Numbered from the stretch's first letter, positions 21,569 through 29,097 are shown. The stretch: DNA of 32,678 nucleotides from CAZCSJ01 sp964501445 (GCA_964501445.1 CAZCSJ010000009.1:1-32678); one strand, 5' to 3'. The notes: a model not told the origin generated them from the sequence alone. Numbers and translations are program-made.

Positions 21569-23470
21569 ATGGCAGAGAACAATAAAAACGCAACCACATT
21601 CATCGCAAAGTGCAATTTTCGCGGGAACGAAAGGGTGTTTGGCGTGAAAATCCGCGACCGGCGCCAGCATATGTATGTAATCGGCAAAACCGGCACCGGC
21701 AAGACCGCGCTTTTAAAAAACATGGCGCTCCAAGACATCCGTGCGGGACGCGGCATCGGTATCATTGACCCGCACGGCGAGTTTGTGGAGGAGGTGTTGG
21801 CACAGATTCCCGAGGAGCGCGCAAAGGATGTGGTCTATTTCAATCCTGTGGATTCAGAGTTTCCGATAGGGTTCAATGTCCTTGAGGTCCCGGATTATAA
21901 ATACAAGCATCTCGTGGTGTCCGATCTCCTCGGCATTTTTACTAAAATCTGGGCAAACGTGTGGTCTGCGCGTATGGAGTACATTTTGCAAAATTGCATT
22001 TTGGCCCTTTTAGACACCCCTGGAACCACGCTTCTTGGCATCCCGCGTCTTCTTGTAGACAAGGATTACCGGCAGAATATCGTGAGCAAGGTGACCGACC
22101 CGGTGGTGCGATCGTTTTGGATTCATGAATATGAAACATGGCGCGATCAATTCCGGAATGAGGCGATCGTGCCGATCCAAAACAAAGTCGGCCAGTTTTT
22201 GAACACCTCATTTATCCGAAACATTGTCGGGCAGTCAAAATCCACGCTCCGGATCCCCGACATTATGAATGAAGAGAAAATTCTTTTAGTGAATGTTTCT
22301 AAGGGTCGCATTGGCGAGGACAACTCAGCACTCTTGGGTGCGATGATCATTACCAAAGTTCAGTTGGCATCCATGGAGCGTGTGCGGATTCTTGAAGATG
22401 AGCGGAAGGATTTTTACCTCTACGTTGATGAGTTCCAGAACTTCGCGACGGACTCCTTTGCGGGTATTCTTTCTGAAGCGCGGAAGTATCGCTTAAACCT
22501 CCTCATTGCACATCAGTACGTGGGACAGCTCGTTACCGACACGTCAACGAAGGTCCGCGACGCGGTGTTTGGAAACACCGGCACCATGATCACGTTTCGC
22601 GTCGGGGCAGGGGACGCCGAGTTTCTTGAAAAAGAATTTGAACCGGAATTCATGATACAGGATCTGATTAATTTGCCAAATCACCATATCTATTTGAAAC
22701 TCATGGTGGACGGCGTGACGTCCCGTCCCTTTTCTGCGGTCACGATGCCCCCGCTCAAATTTGAAACAGACCCGTCCATACAGAGCAGTATTATTCAGCA
22801 CTCGCGCGCGAACTACGGTCGTTCCCGCGCAAAGGTGGAGGCCGAGATTGCATCCTGGAGCGGGATGGGTATGGGCGAGGATCAGTCGAGTGAGGAGCAC
22901 CAGACGGTCTGCTGGAACTGCGGCAAAACCGCGACCGTTCCCTTCAAGCCCGATGGCAAGCGGCCGGTCTACTGTCAGTCGTGTTTAAAACAAATTGAGG
23001 AGGGAAAATTGATTCCGTTGCCTGAGCGTATGCCCAAAGTCGGCCGTACCAAATTTGCCGAAACCCTTGGCGACCTTGGGATTGAGTTTAGCGTCGAGGC
23101 CAGTCACACGAGCGTGCCGCAGGGAAGTCCAAAACAAGCGGAGCGGGGGCGCGAAGAACGAAAACCGCAGGGGCAGAGACGGGATTTCCGGGATTTCAAG
23201 AAACCTGCGCGTGCGCCGACCCCTCACCGTGCCGTTTTGTCCCAACCCGCAGTGCGGGCGGCGCCAAACCAAAAACCTCTTTCGCTCTCGGAATTGAAAG
23301 AAGGCCGCGAGGCAAGAGCCGATACGTCGGGGCGCGAACGCCCGAAGATTGACCTTGAGGGTATCCGCGCGCTCATCGGGAAATCGCACCCCAGCGGCTC
23401 GAAAAGCGGGTCGTCTCATGCGGGAAAAGCAAAAAAGACAATGGAGCCCGGGGAGACGGTGAAGCTCTAG
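21569..23470 (+). CDS. TraG/VirD4-like ATPase with zinc ribbon
   Basis: A 633-residue P-loop ATPase. Walker A is VIGKTGTGKTALL (38-50), followed by GIGIIDPHGEF; Walker B is FYLYVDEFQNFA (about 285-296); LLIAHQYVGQL resembles the sensor/Q motif of VirB4/TraG/HerA-type DNA pumps. No N-terminal membrane helices are seen, unlike classical VirD4. After the ATPase core comes a four-cysteine zinc ribbon (C448, C451, C469, C472; VPFKPDGKRPVYC) and a disordered basic tail. In CPR bacteria such proteins are linked to DNA transfer or pilus-type systems. No relaxase or other T4SS genes are near, so the role is open. Confidence 0.8.
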   Translation: MAENNKNATTFIAKCNFRGNERVFGVKIRDRRQHMYVIGKTGTGKTALLKNMALQDIRAGRGIGIIDPHGEFVEEVLAQIPEERAKDVVYFNPVDSEFPIGFNVLEVPDYKYKHLVVSDLLGIFTKIWANVWSARMEYILQNCILALLDTPGTTLLGIPRLLVDKDYRQNIVSKVTDPVVRSFWIHEYETWRDQFRNEAIVPIQNKVGQFLNTSFIRNIVGQSKSTLRIPDIMNEEKILLVNVSKGRIGEDNSALLGAMIITKVQLASMERVRILEDERKDFYLYVDEFQNFATDSFAGILSEARKYRLNLLIAHQYVGQLVTDTSTKVRDAVFGNTGTMITFRVGAGDAEFLEKEFEPEFMIQDLINLPNHHIYLKLMVDGVTSRPFSAVTMPPLKFETDPSIQSSIIQHSRANYGRSRAKVEAEIASWSGMGMGEDQSSEEHQTVCWNCGKTATVPFKPDGKRPVYCQSCLKQIEEGKLIPLPERMPKVGRTKFAETLGDLGIEFSVEASHTSVPQGSPKQAERGREERKPQGQRRDFRDFKKPARAPTPHRAVLSQPAVRAAPNQKPLSLSELKEGREARADTSGRERPKIDLEGIRALIGKSHPSGSKSGSSHAGKAKKTMEPGETVKL

Positions 23471-23493
23471 CAGCACCGTCACGGAAAGCAATA

Positions 23494-23527
23494 AACATTC
23501 TAACATTCTGCAGAATGTTAGAATGTT
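23494..23527. repeat. 34-bp perfect palindrome
   Basis: Arms AACATTCTAACATTCTG and exact complement, centre 23510/23511, with an internal direct repeat ACATTCT. It lies between the TraG-like gene and holB. No T run, so not a standard terminator. Unrelated in sequence to the 42-50 bp family, except for its perfect symmetry. Confidence 0.85.
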
Positions 23528-23563
23528 GTAGGGGAGAATATAATATAAATAATCCAGCGGTGT

Positions 23564-24430
23564 ATGGAAGGAATCATCGGGCACGAGAAACAACTTCACT
23601 ATCTTGAGAACGCGCATGCGCGGGGTACCTTCGCGCATGCATACCTTTTTTATGGGCCGGACGGGGTTGGCAAACGCACGGTTGCGCGCGCATTTGCAGA
23701 TACCCTCGCGGGCGCGCACGACATCATCTTTCTTGATACGTCCCACACGCTTGTTTCCAAAAAAGACGATCGCAAAGATATTCCCATTGAAGATATACGG
23801 GAGTTGAAACGCCTGTTTTCGTTCGCACCCGAGGCGGGCAAGTGGCGCGTTGCGATTATTGACGACGCGGAGAAGATGAGCCACTGGGCAGCCAACGCTT
23901 TTTTGAAACTTCTTGAGGAGCCGGGGGAGCGCACACTTTTTTTCCTCATCACCGCAAGCCCGGATCTTTTGTTTTCCACTATTATCTCACGTTGCTCTCC
24001 CATCCGGTTCTCGCTTGTGCCCGAGCGTAAGATGGAGGCGTGGCTCGCGCCGCATGTGCGGGACGCGGCCGCGCGCGCGGAGATTCTCTCGCTCGCTCTC
24101 GGCCGGCCGGGCGAGATGCGCCGCCTCGTGGAGGACGCACGCTATCTTTCGGCGCGCCGCGCGCTCAAGCGGGATATTGAGCGGGTGGCAGTGCAACGGG
24201 ACGTCAATCTTCTTTTTTCACTTTCCGCGCGCGCGGCAGAACACGAAGGAGAACGCGGGGCATTTTTTACGGAACTCATGCACGCACTTCGCGCGCCGCT
24301 ACTTTCCGCGCGCGATCCCGCATCCGTACGCCGCATCAAAGCCGTGAATCGGATCGCCACGCTATGTGCGACTACAAACGTGAATCCGCAGTTGGCGCTG
24401 GATGTAGCACTCCTTGAATCACTTCAATGA
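23564..24430 (+). CDS. holB: DNA polymerase III delta' subunit
   Basis: A 288-residue clamp-loader AAA+ protein. It starts MEGIIGHEKQLHYLENAHARGTFAHAYLFYGPDGVGKRTVARAF, with Walker A at 31-38 (GPDGVGKR), then IAIIDDAEKM-like Walker B (VAIIDDAEKM) and NAFLKLLEEPGERTLFFLIT, diagnostic for delta'. The usual Cys4 zinc module after Walker A is missing, as in some delta' forms. A TATAAT box (23539-23544) is 19 bases before the ATG. Its stop overlaps the start of a small membrane-protein gene (ATGA). Confidence 0.93.
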   Translation: MEGIIGHEKQLHYLENAHARGTFAHAYLFYGPDGVGKRTVARAFADTLAGAHDIIFLDTSHTLVSKKDDRKDIPIEDIRELKRLFSFAPEAGKWRVAIIDDAEKMSHWAANAFLKLLEEPGERTLFFLITASPDLLFSTIISRCSPIRFSLVPERKMEAWLAPHVRDAAARAEILSLALGRPGEMRRLVEDARYLSARRALKRDIERVAVQRDVNLLFSLSARAAEHEGERGAFFTELMHALRAPLLSARDPASVRRIKAVNRIATLCATTNVNPQLALDVALLESLQ

Positions 24431-24588
24431 TCATTCGCGGCATTTTCATTCTCGTTATCCTCATCGTCGGTCTCACCGTGCTTTTGCCGGCAGTATTGGG
24501 ATTTGCTGGGCTTGAGGGGTTTCAATTCGGGCTTGCGGCAGGAGCGTCAGGAAAGAAACCGTTTGAAACCGCACCGTTCACACCATGA
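24427..24588 (+). CDS. Small single-pass membrane protein
   Basis: A 53-residue ORF whose ATG overlaps the holB stop (ATGA), implying translational coupling. Residues 2-30 are a strong hydrophobic helix (IIRGIFILVILIVGLTVLLPAVLGF), followed by a short polar tail (GASGKKPFETAPFTP). The family is not recognised. The strict overlap and clean helix argue that it is real. Confidence 0.55.
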   Translation: MIIRGIFILVILIVGLTVLLPAVLGFAGLEGFQFGLAAGASGKKPFETAPFTP

Positions 24589-24589
24589 G

Positions 24590-24692
24590 TCCCGTTAGAG
24601 ATATATGCGGGATATAAATTAAGTATAAAGAAGAACCCCAAAAATTTGAGAAGTCGCATGAGTAGTACTCACTGTCCAAATCTCTAACGGGA
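24590..24692 (+). other. Structured leader / inverted-repeat element before frr
   Basis: 13-base arms TCCCGTTAGAGAT (24590-24602) and ATCTCTAACGGGA (24680-24692) pair perfectly around 77 bases that contain a small GAGT-agt-ACTC hairpin. The 3' arm ends on the A of the frr start codon. If transcribed, the start codon would be part of the stem. It could be a regulatory leader, a small RNA or a dispersed element. Confidence 0.6.
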
Positions 24693-25222
24693 TGATCGAA
24701 TTTAAAAGGAAACTTGAAAAGAGTATAGAGCGTCTCAAAACAGAGATCGCGGGCCTTCGTACCGGCCGCGCCTCGCCCGCGCTCGTGGAGGATGTAGAGG
24801 TGGAGTACTACGGCACGAAAACGCCGCTCAAAGCCCTTGCTTCAATTTCAAGTCCCGATCCGCGCCAAATCGTGATTCAGCCGTGGGATAAGGCGGCCCT
24901 TCAGCCGATTGAGCACGCAATCCAGAAGTCCTCGCTCGGACTCAATCCTGTAACCGACCAAAATACCATTCGTCTCTCCATCCCTCCGCTTACCGAGGAA
25001 TCGCGCAAGGAGTTGGTGAAAATGCTCAAGCGCTTTGTTGAGGATGCGCGGATTCAAGTGCGAAAAGAACGGGATGAGGTGTTGAAAAAAGCAAAAGCCG
25101 AGGGCGCATCGGAGGACGAAATGTTTCGGAGAAAGAATGAGATACAAAAAATAGTGGACGAGGCAAATAAAAAGATTGAAGATCTCGCCTCAGCGAAAGA
25201 AAATGAGATAATGATGGTGTGA
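24692..25222 (+). CDS. frr: Ribosome recycling factor
   Basis: A 176-residue RRF, near the usual 185. Diagnostic parts: LRTGRASPALVEDVEVEYYGTKTPLKALASISSPDPRQIVIQPWD, LNPVTDQNTIRLSIPPLTEESRKELVK and the long helix to IMMV. With EF-G it splits post-termination ribosomes. The first ATG directly abuts the inverted-repeat arm; there is no space for a Shine-Dalgarno outside the stem. pyrH and tsf, its usual neighbours, are not here. Confidence 0.97.
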   Translation: MIEFKRKLEKSIERLKTEIAGLRTGRASPALVEDVEVEYYGTKTPLKALASISSPDPRQIVIQPWDKAALQPIEHAIQKSSLGLNPVTDQNTIRLSIPPLTEESRKELVKMLKRFVEDARIQVRKERDEVLKKAKAEGASEDEMFRRKNEIQKIVDEANKKIEDLASAKENEIMMV

Positions 25223-25225
25223 ATC

Positions 25226-25377
25226 GATCTTGCATATCGCCTCGAAAAGACGCTCGGCAGAATAATCAATGATCAATAATTATTTATCTCCGCCTCGCTC
25301 ATTCTCCGGTCGCTTCCATTTGATCCTCACTGATAGTGCGACCTCCGCAATGCTTTTCTCCGGCGATATGCGAGATC
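25226..25377. repeat. Inverted repeat bracketing a gene-free spacer
   Basis: GATCTTGCATATCGCC..GAAAAG (25226-25249) and CTTTTC..GGCGATATGCGAGATC (25353-25377) are near-perfect inverted arms. Inside is a second pair GGTCGC/GCGACC. No coding frame is convincing in 25223-25416. It could be a structured RNA or the remnant of an inserted element at the edge of the accessory patch. Confidence 0.55.
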
Positions 25378-25416
25378 TCGCTTTTTGAATAAAACGATAA
25401 TAATTTTTTTAATGCC

Positions 25417-25848
25417 ATGCTAAAGGAAGCAAAGCTCGAACAAAAATTGAGGCAATACCTTCTTCAAAAGGGATGGGTTTTAAAAAATACGCCACGGAAA
25501 AGCGGTGAGCATGGGTGGGATATAGTAACAAAATTTCATAAGATCAATAGAAAGGCTCTGTTTATTGAGTGTAAGGGTGATGGTAGCTCTAAACATAATA
25601 CTCAAAAAATACACTCTTCTTTTTGGACGTCCATTGGTCAGGTAATGTCAAGAATGGATATTCAGGGAAATGCTCAAAATAAGGGAAGGATTTATGCCAT
25701 TGCCATACCTTTAGAATGGGAGACTGTTTTCCGAAAAAAGGCGCAGAAGATGAAATATGCATGGAATTTTTTAAGGCTTAAAATATTTTTAGTGAGTAGT
25801 AGTGGAGTTGTTCAAGAAAAAACGCATACACAGTTTATAAAAAAGTGA
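25417..25848 (+). CDS. PD-(D/E)XK nuclease-like protein
   Basis: A 143-residue protein of unassigned family. The segment GEHGWDIVTKF (D35) followed by ALFIECKGDG (E51, K53) matches the D-x(n)-E-x-K signature of PD-(D/E)XK nucleases, with an N-terminal helix EAKLEQKLRQYLLQKGW as in small restriction-type or Mrr-like folds. Its bases are richer in A/T than the flanking housekeeping genes, suggesting recent transfer. It precedes a toxin-antitoxin pair, so a defence or mobile-element role is plausible, but this is inference. No methyltransferase is nearby. Confidence 0.6.
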   Translation: MLKEAKLEQKLRQYLLQKGWVLKNTPRKSGEHGWDIVTKFHKINRKALFIECKGDGSSKHNTQKIHSSFWTSIGQVMSRMDIQGNAQNKGRIYAIAIPLEWETVFRKKAQKMKYAWNFLRLKIFLVSSSGVVQEKTHTQFIKK

Positions 25849-25871
25849 TACACAAAAATTGCACCGTTGCA

Positions 25872-25891
25872 GTGCTATCAAGCGGAAGTTG
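25872..25891 (+). repeat. Direct repeat left of HigBA
   Basis: GTGCTATCAAGCGGAAGTTG; 18 of 20 bases match 26539-26558 on the other side of the HigBA pair. Confidence 0.6.
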
Positions 25892-25900
25892 CATGAATAC

Positions 25901-26215
25901 ATGAAAGTTAAATTTTTCAATAATGGAATAGAGAAATTTATTAATTCTCTTGAAAAGTCGAGCACCGCCCGTGTATTGCGAACGATTGATTTATTGGAGA
26001 TGTTTGGCAGCGAGTTAGGGTCGCCGCACACTAAGAAAATTGAACCTCGACTTTTTGAATTGCGTGTCCGGGGCAAACAAGAGATTAGGATTTTTTATAC
26101 TTTCTCGAACGGAGAGATTATTCTCTTACATGGTTTTATAAAGAAATCACAGCGTATCCCTAAAAAGGAAATTGAGATTGCCCGCCATAGAAAAGAAGCG
26201 CTTGACTTTATATAA
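25901..26215 (+). CDS. higB: RelE/HigB-type toxin
   Basis: A 104-residue protein of the phage-derived Gp49-like/HigB branch of the RelE superfamily: MKVKFFNNGIEKFINSLEKSSTARVLRTIDLLEMFG, then KKIEPRLFELRVRGKQEIRIFYTFSNGEIILLHGFIKKSQRIPKKEIEIARHRK. These toxins cut mRNA on the ribosome. Toxin-before-antitoxin order is typical of HigBA. The frame is open to a TTG at 25859, but ATG 25901 fits the family start. Its stop lies inside the operator palindrome of the next gene. Function is by family; activity is not shown. Confidence 0.88.
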   Translation: MKVKFFNNGIEKFINSLEKSSTARVLRTIDLLEMFGSELGSPHTKKIEPRLFELRVRGKQEIRIFYTFSNGEIILLHGFIKKSQRIPKKEIEIARHRKEALDFI

Positions 26216-26230
26216 CGTATACGTTATATT
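26202..26230 (+). promoter_or_regulatory. HigA promoter with palindromic operator
   Basis: TTGACT (26202-26207), 17-base spacer, TATATT (26225-26230), eight bases before ATG 26239. A perfect 20-bp palindrome (26210-26229, half-site ATATAACGTA) covers the spacer and most of the -10 box. This is the expected binding site of the HTH antitoxin, which would repress its own promoter. Confidence 0.8.
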
Positions 26231-26238
26231 TATCGCAC

Positions 26239-26517
26239 ATGAAAACATACACACAATTTAAAAAACAGGCATTACGAAATTCCTCGGTTAAAGCGTCTTA
26301 TGAGGCGTTGGGTCCTGAATTTGAAGTTGTGGCACTTCTGATCAATGCCCGGCTTCAAAAAAATATGACACAGCATGATCTTGCGGAGAGGATCGGGACC
26401 AAGCAATCGGCGATTGCACGGCTCGAATCGGGCACATATAATCCTACGCTCTCGTTTCTTTACAAGATCGCCGACGCGCTTGATGCCCGAATTAAGGTTT
26501 CTATGGATAAAAAATAA
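26239..26517 (+). CDS. higA: XRE-family antitoxin
   Basis: A 92-residue protein with a Cro/C1-type helix-turn-helix at about 43-85 (NMTQHDLAERIGTKQSAIARLESGTYNPTLSFLYKIADAL). The N-terminal 40 residues probably contact the toxin. It has its own promoter overlapped by a palindrome, so it can be made independently of the toxin and can autorepress. The predicted transcript starts within a base or two of the ATG. Confidence 0.9.
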   Translation: MKTYTQFKKQALRNSSVKASYEALGPEFEVVALLINARLQKNMTQHDLAERIGTKQSAIARLESGTYNPTLSFLYKIADALDARIKVSMDKK

Positions 26518-26538
26518 GTTGATGTCATATTGCCGACC

Positions 26539-26558
26539 GTGCTATCAAGCGGAGGTGG
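26539..26558 (+). repeat. Direct repeat right of HigBA
   Basis: GTGCTATCAAGCGGAGGTGG, matching 25872-25891 at 18 of 20 positions. The two copies bracket higB-higA. Confidence 0.6.
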
Positions 26559-26593
26559 TGTAAATTTCTTTTTTGTGGTATGTGTAGATACAT

Positions 26594-26821
26594 ATGGTAA
26601 AGATAGCGTCTCACAATATGCATTATGATTCCGAGGCCGATGCCCTCGCGATTTATATTCGGAAGGGCAGGGAAGAAGAATTTGTTGAGATTTCTCCCAA
26701 TATCGCCGTTGAACTGGATAAAAAAGGGCAGGTGATCGGTATCGAGATTTTGAACGCGTCCCGCACGTTGCAGCCGGTGCTAAAATCTCTTATTGCGCGA
26801 AGGGCGCCCGCAATGCGTTAG
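26594..26821 (+). CDS. DUF2283 protein
   Basis: A 75-residue protein with the DUF2283 pattern: MHYDSEADALAIYIRKG, EISPNIAVELDKKGQVIGIEILNAS. The next gene (DUF4258-like) starts directly after its stop, with no gap. This pair recurs in bacteria and looks like a toxin-antitoxin arrangement, with DUF2283 as the likely antitoxin; the assignment is from gene context, not from motifs of known activity. Confidence 0.85.
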   Translation: MVKIASHNMHYDSEADALAIYIRKGREEEFVEISPNIAVELDKKGQVIGIEILNASRTLQPVLKSLIARRAPAMR

Positions 26822-27103
26822 ATGAGAATCCGTTACAGTCATCATTTGATTTTGCGTATTCGTATGCGCGGCATTCCCGAGGAATTGCCGCGCATTGTCT
26901 ATGAGCGCGCACAGAAGAGATTTTTTGACGTGCAAAGCGGTCTTGAGATCGCGGTGCTGCGCACGCTTTTCAACGCAAAGGTGCGGGATGTCGCAGTGGC
27001 CCACAGGAAAGATGCGGATACCGTGCTTTTAGTCACCGTTCATCCTTTGAAATCTGGTCAGCTTGAGAATCGTATCCGTTCAGGGAGATGGAAGAAAATA
27101 TGA
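26822..27103 (+). CDS. DUF4258-like protein, possible toxin partner
   Basis: A 93-residue basic protein: IRYSHHLILRIRMRGIPEELPRIVYERAQKRFFD, then LFNAKVRDVAVAHRKDADTVLLVTVHPLK. Short conserved His near the N-terminus (SHH) and the late HP fit DUF4258, thought to be a RelE-like or RNase-like fold. It starts one base after the DUF2283 stop and overlaps tlyA by an ATGA, so three genes are translated in series. Confidence 0.65.
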   Translation: MRIRYSHHLILRIRMRGIPEELPRIVYERAQKRFFDVQSGLEIAVLRTLFNAKVRDVAVAHRKDADTVLLVTVHPLKSGQLENRIRSGRWKKI

Positions 27104-27846
27104 AAAAGAAACGGCTTGATGTGGTGTTAAAGGAGCGTGGGCTTATTGCGGAAGATGATGATCCGTTTGTGGTGGTGACGGAAGGCCGGGTGTTTGTAGA
27201 TGGGCAGAAAGCGATTTCGCCCGCGCAGATGGTCTCATCTGACGCGCGCCTTGAGGTGCGGGGAGGGGATCGGTATGTGGGCCGCGGGGCGTTGAAACTT
27301 GAGGCGGCGCTTCAGGAATTCGGGATTGATGTCTCCGGTAAAACGTGCGCGGATATTGGCGCCGCGACCGGTGGATTCACAGAAGTGCTCTTGCGCCACG
27401 GTGCGGCGCGGGTGTATGCGATTGATACCGCGCGCGGGAAGCTCGCCTTGAAACTGCGTCGCGATCCGCGGGTGGTCGTGATGGAGCAAACGGATATACG
27501 GAGGATTGAGTCGTTGTCCGAACAGGCGGACATTGTTACAATTGATGTATCGCTTATTTCGCTTCGTCAGATTCTCCCTGCCGCGAAGCGTTTTTTGCAG
27601 CAAGACGGCATCGTAGTCGCACTCTTCAAACCCCAGTACGAGACGCGCGATCCATCGGAATTGCGCCACGGCATTGTCGTGAGTGATGAAGTGCGTGGAG
27701 CACTTTTGAACGATTTTATGCAATGGGCAAAAGATAATGAGTGGGAGATCAAAAATCACATGGAGTCACCCATTCGCGGGAGCGAGGGGAACGCGGAATA
27801 CCTTCTCCGCCTAAAATTAAAAATTAAAGAGCAAAATGCAAAATGA
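27100..27846 (+). CDS. tlyA: TlyA-family rRNA methyltransferase
   Basis: The protein starts with an S4 RNA-binding domain (KKRLDVVLKERGL..VTEGRVFVDGQ), followed by a Rossmann methyltransferase of the FtsJ type: CADIGAATGGFTEVLLRHGAARVYAID (SAM site), IVTIDVSLISLRQILPA and ALFKPQYE. TlyA methylates the 2'-O of C1409 in 16S and/or C1920 in 23S; the target here is inferred. ATG 27100 overlaps the previous stop (ATGA) and is preferred over ATG 27088. C1409 lies in the region directly next to the 16S intron. Confidence 0.92.
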   Translation: MKKKRLDVVLKERGLIAEDDDPFVVVTEGRVFVDGQKAISPAQMVSSDARLEVRGGDRYVGRGALKLEAALQEFGIDVSGKTCADIGAATGGFTEVLLRHGAARVYAIDTARGKLALKLRRDPRVVVMEQTDIRRIESLSEQADIVTIDVSLISLRQILPAAKRFLQQDGIVVALFKPQYETRDPSELRHGIVVSDEVRGALLNDFMQWAKDNEWEIKNHMESPIRGSEGNAEYLLRLKLKIKEQNAK

Positions 27847-27936
27847 CAATGTAAAAATAAAATATTTTTGGATTTTGATATGTAATTTTGATATTTGATT
27901 TTTGCTTTTTGATTTAGTAGTAGCATTGTAGGATGT
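27847..27936 (+). repeat. AT-rich inverted-repeat spacer
   Basis: CAAAATGACAATGTAAAAATAAAAT-type sequence pairs loosely with TATTTGATTTTTGCTTTTTG. No gene. Same class as the spacers at 7767, 11499 and 17829. Confidence 0.6.
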
Positions 27937-29004
27937 ATGCTCACTTTTCTCCTCGTTCTCATCCTCATAAGCGTATTGATCCTCGTCCACGAATGGGGGC
28001 ATTTTTATGCGGCGCGTCGGCTCGGGGTGAAGGTGGAGGAGTTCGGGTTCGGCTTTCCCCCGCGGCTTTTTTCACTCATGCGCGGCGGTATTCGCTATTC
28101 ATTTAACCTTTTGCCGCTCGGCGGGTTTGTAAAAATTTTTGGCGAGCACGGAGAGGGAGAAGGAAATCAAGAAAGTTTTATCTCGCGCTCCGCATGGCAC
28201 CGGTTCGTGATTCTCGCGGCAGGCGTTTTTATGAATCTCGTTCTTGCGTGGGTGTTTTTCACAATTGGAGCCGCAGCCGGCGTCCCGCATCTTGCCGACT
28301 CGGCGGATACGGAAGTTCCTGTATCGGTTATCGCCGTGGTGCCTGGCTCCCCCGCAGAAGAGGCGGGCATGAAATTCGGCGATGTGATTTTAGAGCTCCG
28401 TTCGCAGGATATTTCTTTGCGTATTGAGAAAGAGGAGGACGTGACTGATTTTGTCGGGGCATATCGGGGAGAAGATGTAACGCTTCTTTTGAAGCGCGGC
28501 GAGGAGGTGAAGGAACTCCATGCGATTCCCCGTCTTCTTGTTCCTGAGGGCGAAGGGCCGCTTGGCATCGGACTTGGCCGTCTCACGATTTCGCGAATTC
28601 CGTGGTATTTGGCACCTGTGGAAGGTGTCAAGATCCTTTTCCGAAGTGTCGTGGGAACGCTTGACGGGCTTTGGTTTATTCTCTCGGAGCTCGTCTCGCA
28701 GGGAAAGACCTCGGTTGCGGTCACCGGCCCTGTCGGGATTTTCGTGGTGGCGGGCGAGACGCAGGCATTGGGGCTTGCCTATTTTCTCCAATTTATCGGG
28801 CTTCTTTCTGTCAATCTCGCGGTCCTAAATTTCCTCCCCATTCCGGCGCTTGACGGCGGGAGAGTGGTATTTCTTGCGATTGAAAAGCTCCTGGGCAGAA
28901 AAATCAATCCGCGAGTGGAGAATTTCATTCACACGCTCGGATTTATATTTCTCCTCTTCCTTATGATCCTCGTGACGTATAGGGATATTGTGAGGATTTT
29001 ATAG
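27937..29004 (+). CDS. rseP: Site-2 protease, RseP-like (M50)
   Basis: A 355-residue zinc metalloprotease in the membrane. The HExxH motif is H18-E-W-G-H22 in the first helix, and the second active-site motif is FLPIPALDGGRVVF near residue 305. A PDZ domain lies between (about 110-215; VPGSPAEEAGMKFGDVILEL). About four membrane segments, as in RseP/MmpA-type enzymes. They cut membrane-bound regulators or signal peptides. One PDZ is fewer than E. coli RseP. No anti-sigma factor gene is nearby. Confidence 0.93.
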   Translation: MLTFLLVLILISVLILVHEWGHFYAARRLGVKVEEFGFGFPPRLFSLMRGGIRYSFNLLPLGGFVKIFGEHGEGEGNQESFISRSAWHRFVILAAGVFMNLVLAWVFFTIGAAAGVPHLADSADTEVPVSVIAVVPGSPAEEAGMKFGDVILELRSQDISLRIEKEEDVTDFVGAYRGEDVTLLLKRGEEVKELHAIPRLLVPEGEGPLGIGLGRLTISRIPWYLAPVEGVKILFRSVVGTLDGLWFILSELVSQGKTSVAVTGPVGIFVVAGETQALGLAYFLQFIGLLSVNLAVLNFLPIPALDGGRVVFLAIEKLLGRKINPRVENFIHTLGFIFLLFLMILVTYRDIVRIL

Positions 29005-29057
29005 CGAAGAGGCGGATTCCTCAGAACTTATTTCGAAAACACAGGTTGAAAATATAG

Positions 29058-29096
29058 GCGGTTCCTCCCGCAAGGAACCGCTTTCAGTTTTTTATT
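29058..29096 (+). terminator. Rho-independent terminator after rseP
   Basis: Stem GCGGTTCCT/AGGAACCGC with loop CCCGCA, followed by TTTCAGTTTTTTATTT. It ends the tlyA-rseP transcript. Confidence 0.85.
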
Positions 29097-29097
29097 T

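Noticed and set aside
21569..23470. Part of an integrated conjugative element
   Set aside because: No relaxase, integrase, VirB genes or att-like repeats nearby; flanked by unrelated and housekeeping genes.
24081..24347. GC-rich alternate frames within holB
   Set aside because: Shadows of the holB reading frame; biased composition only.
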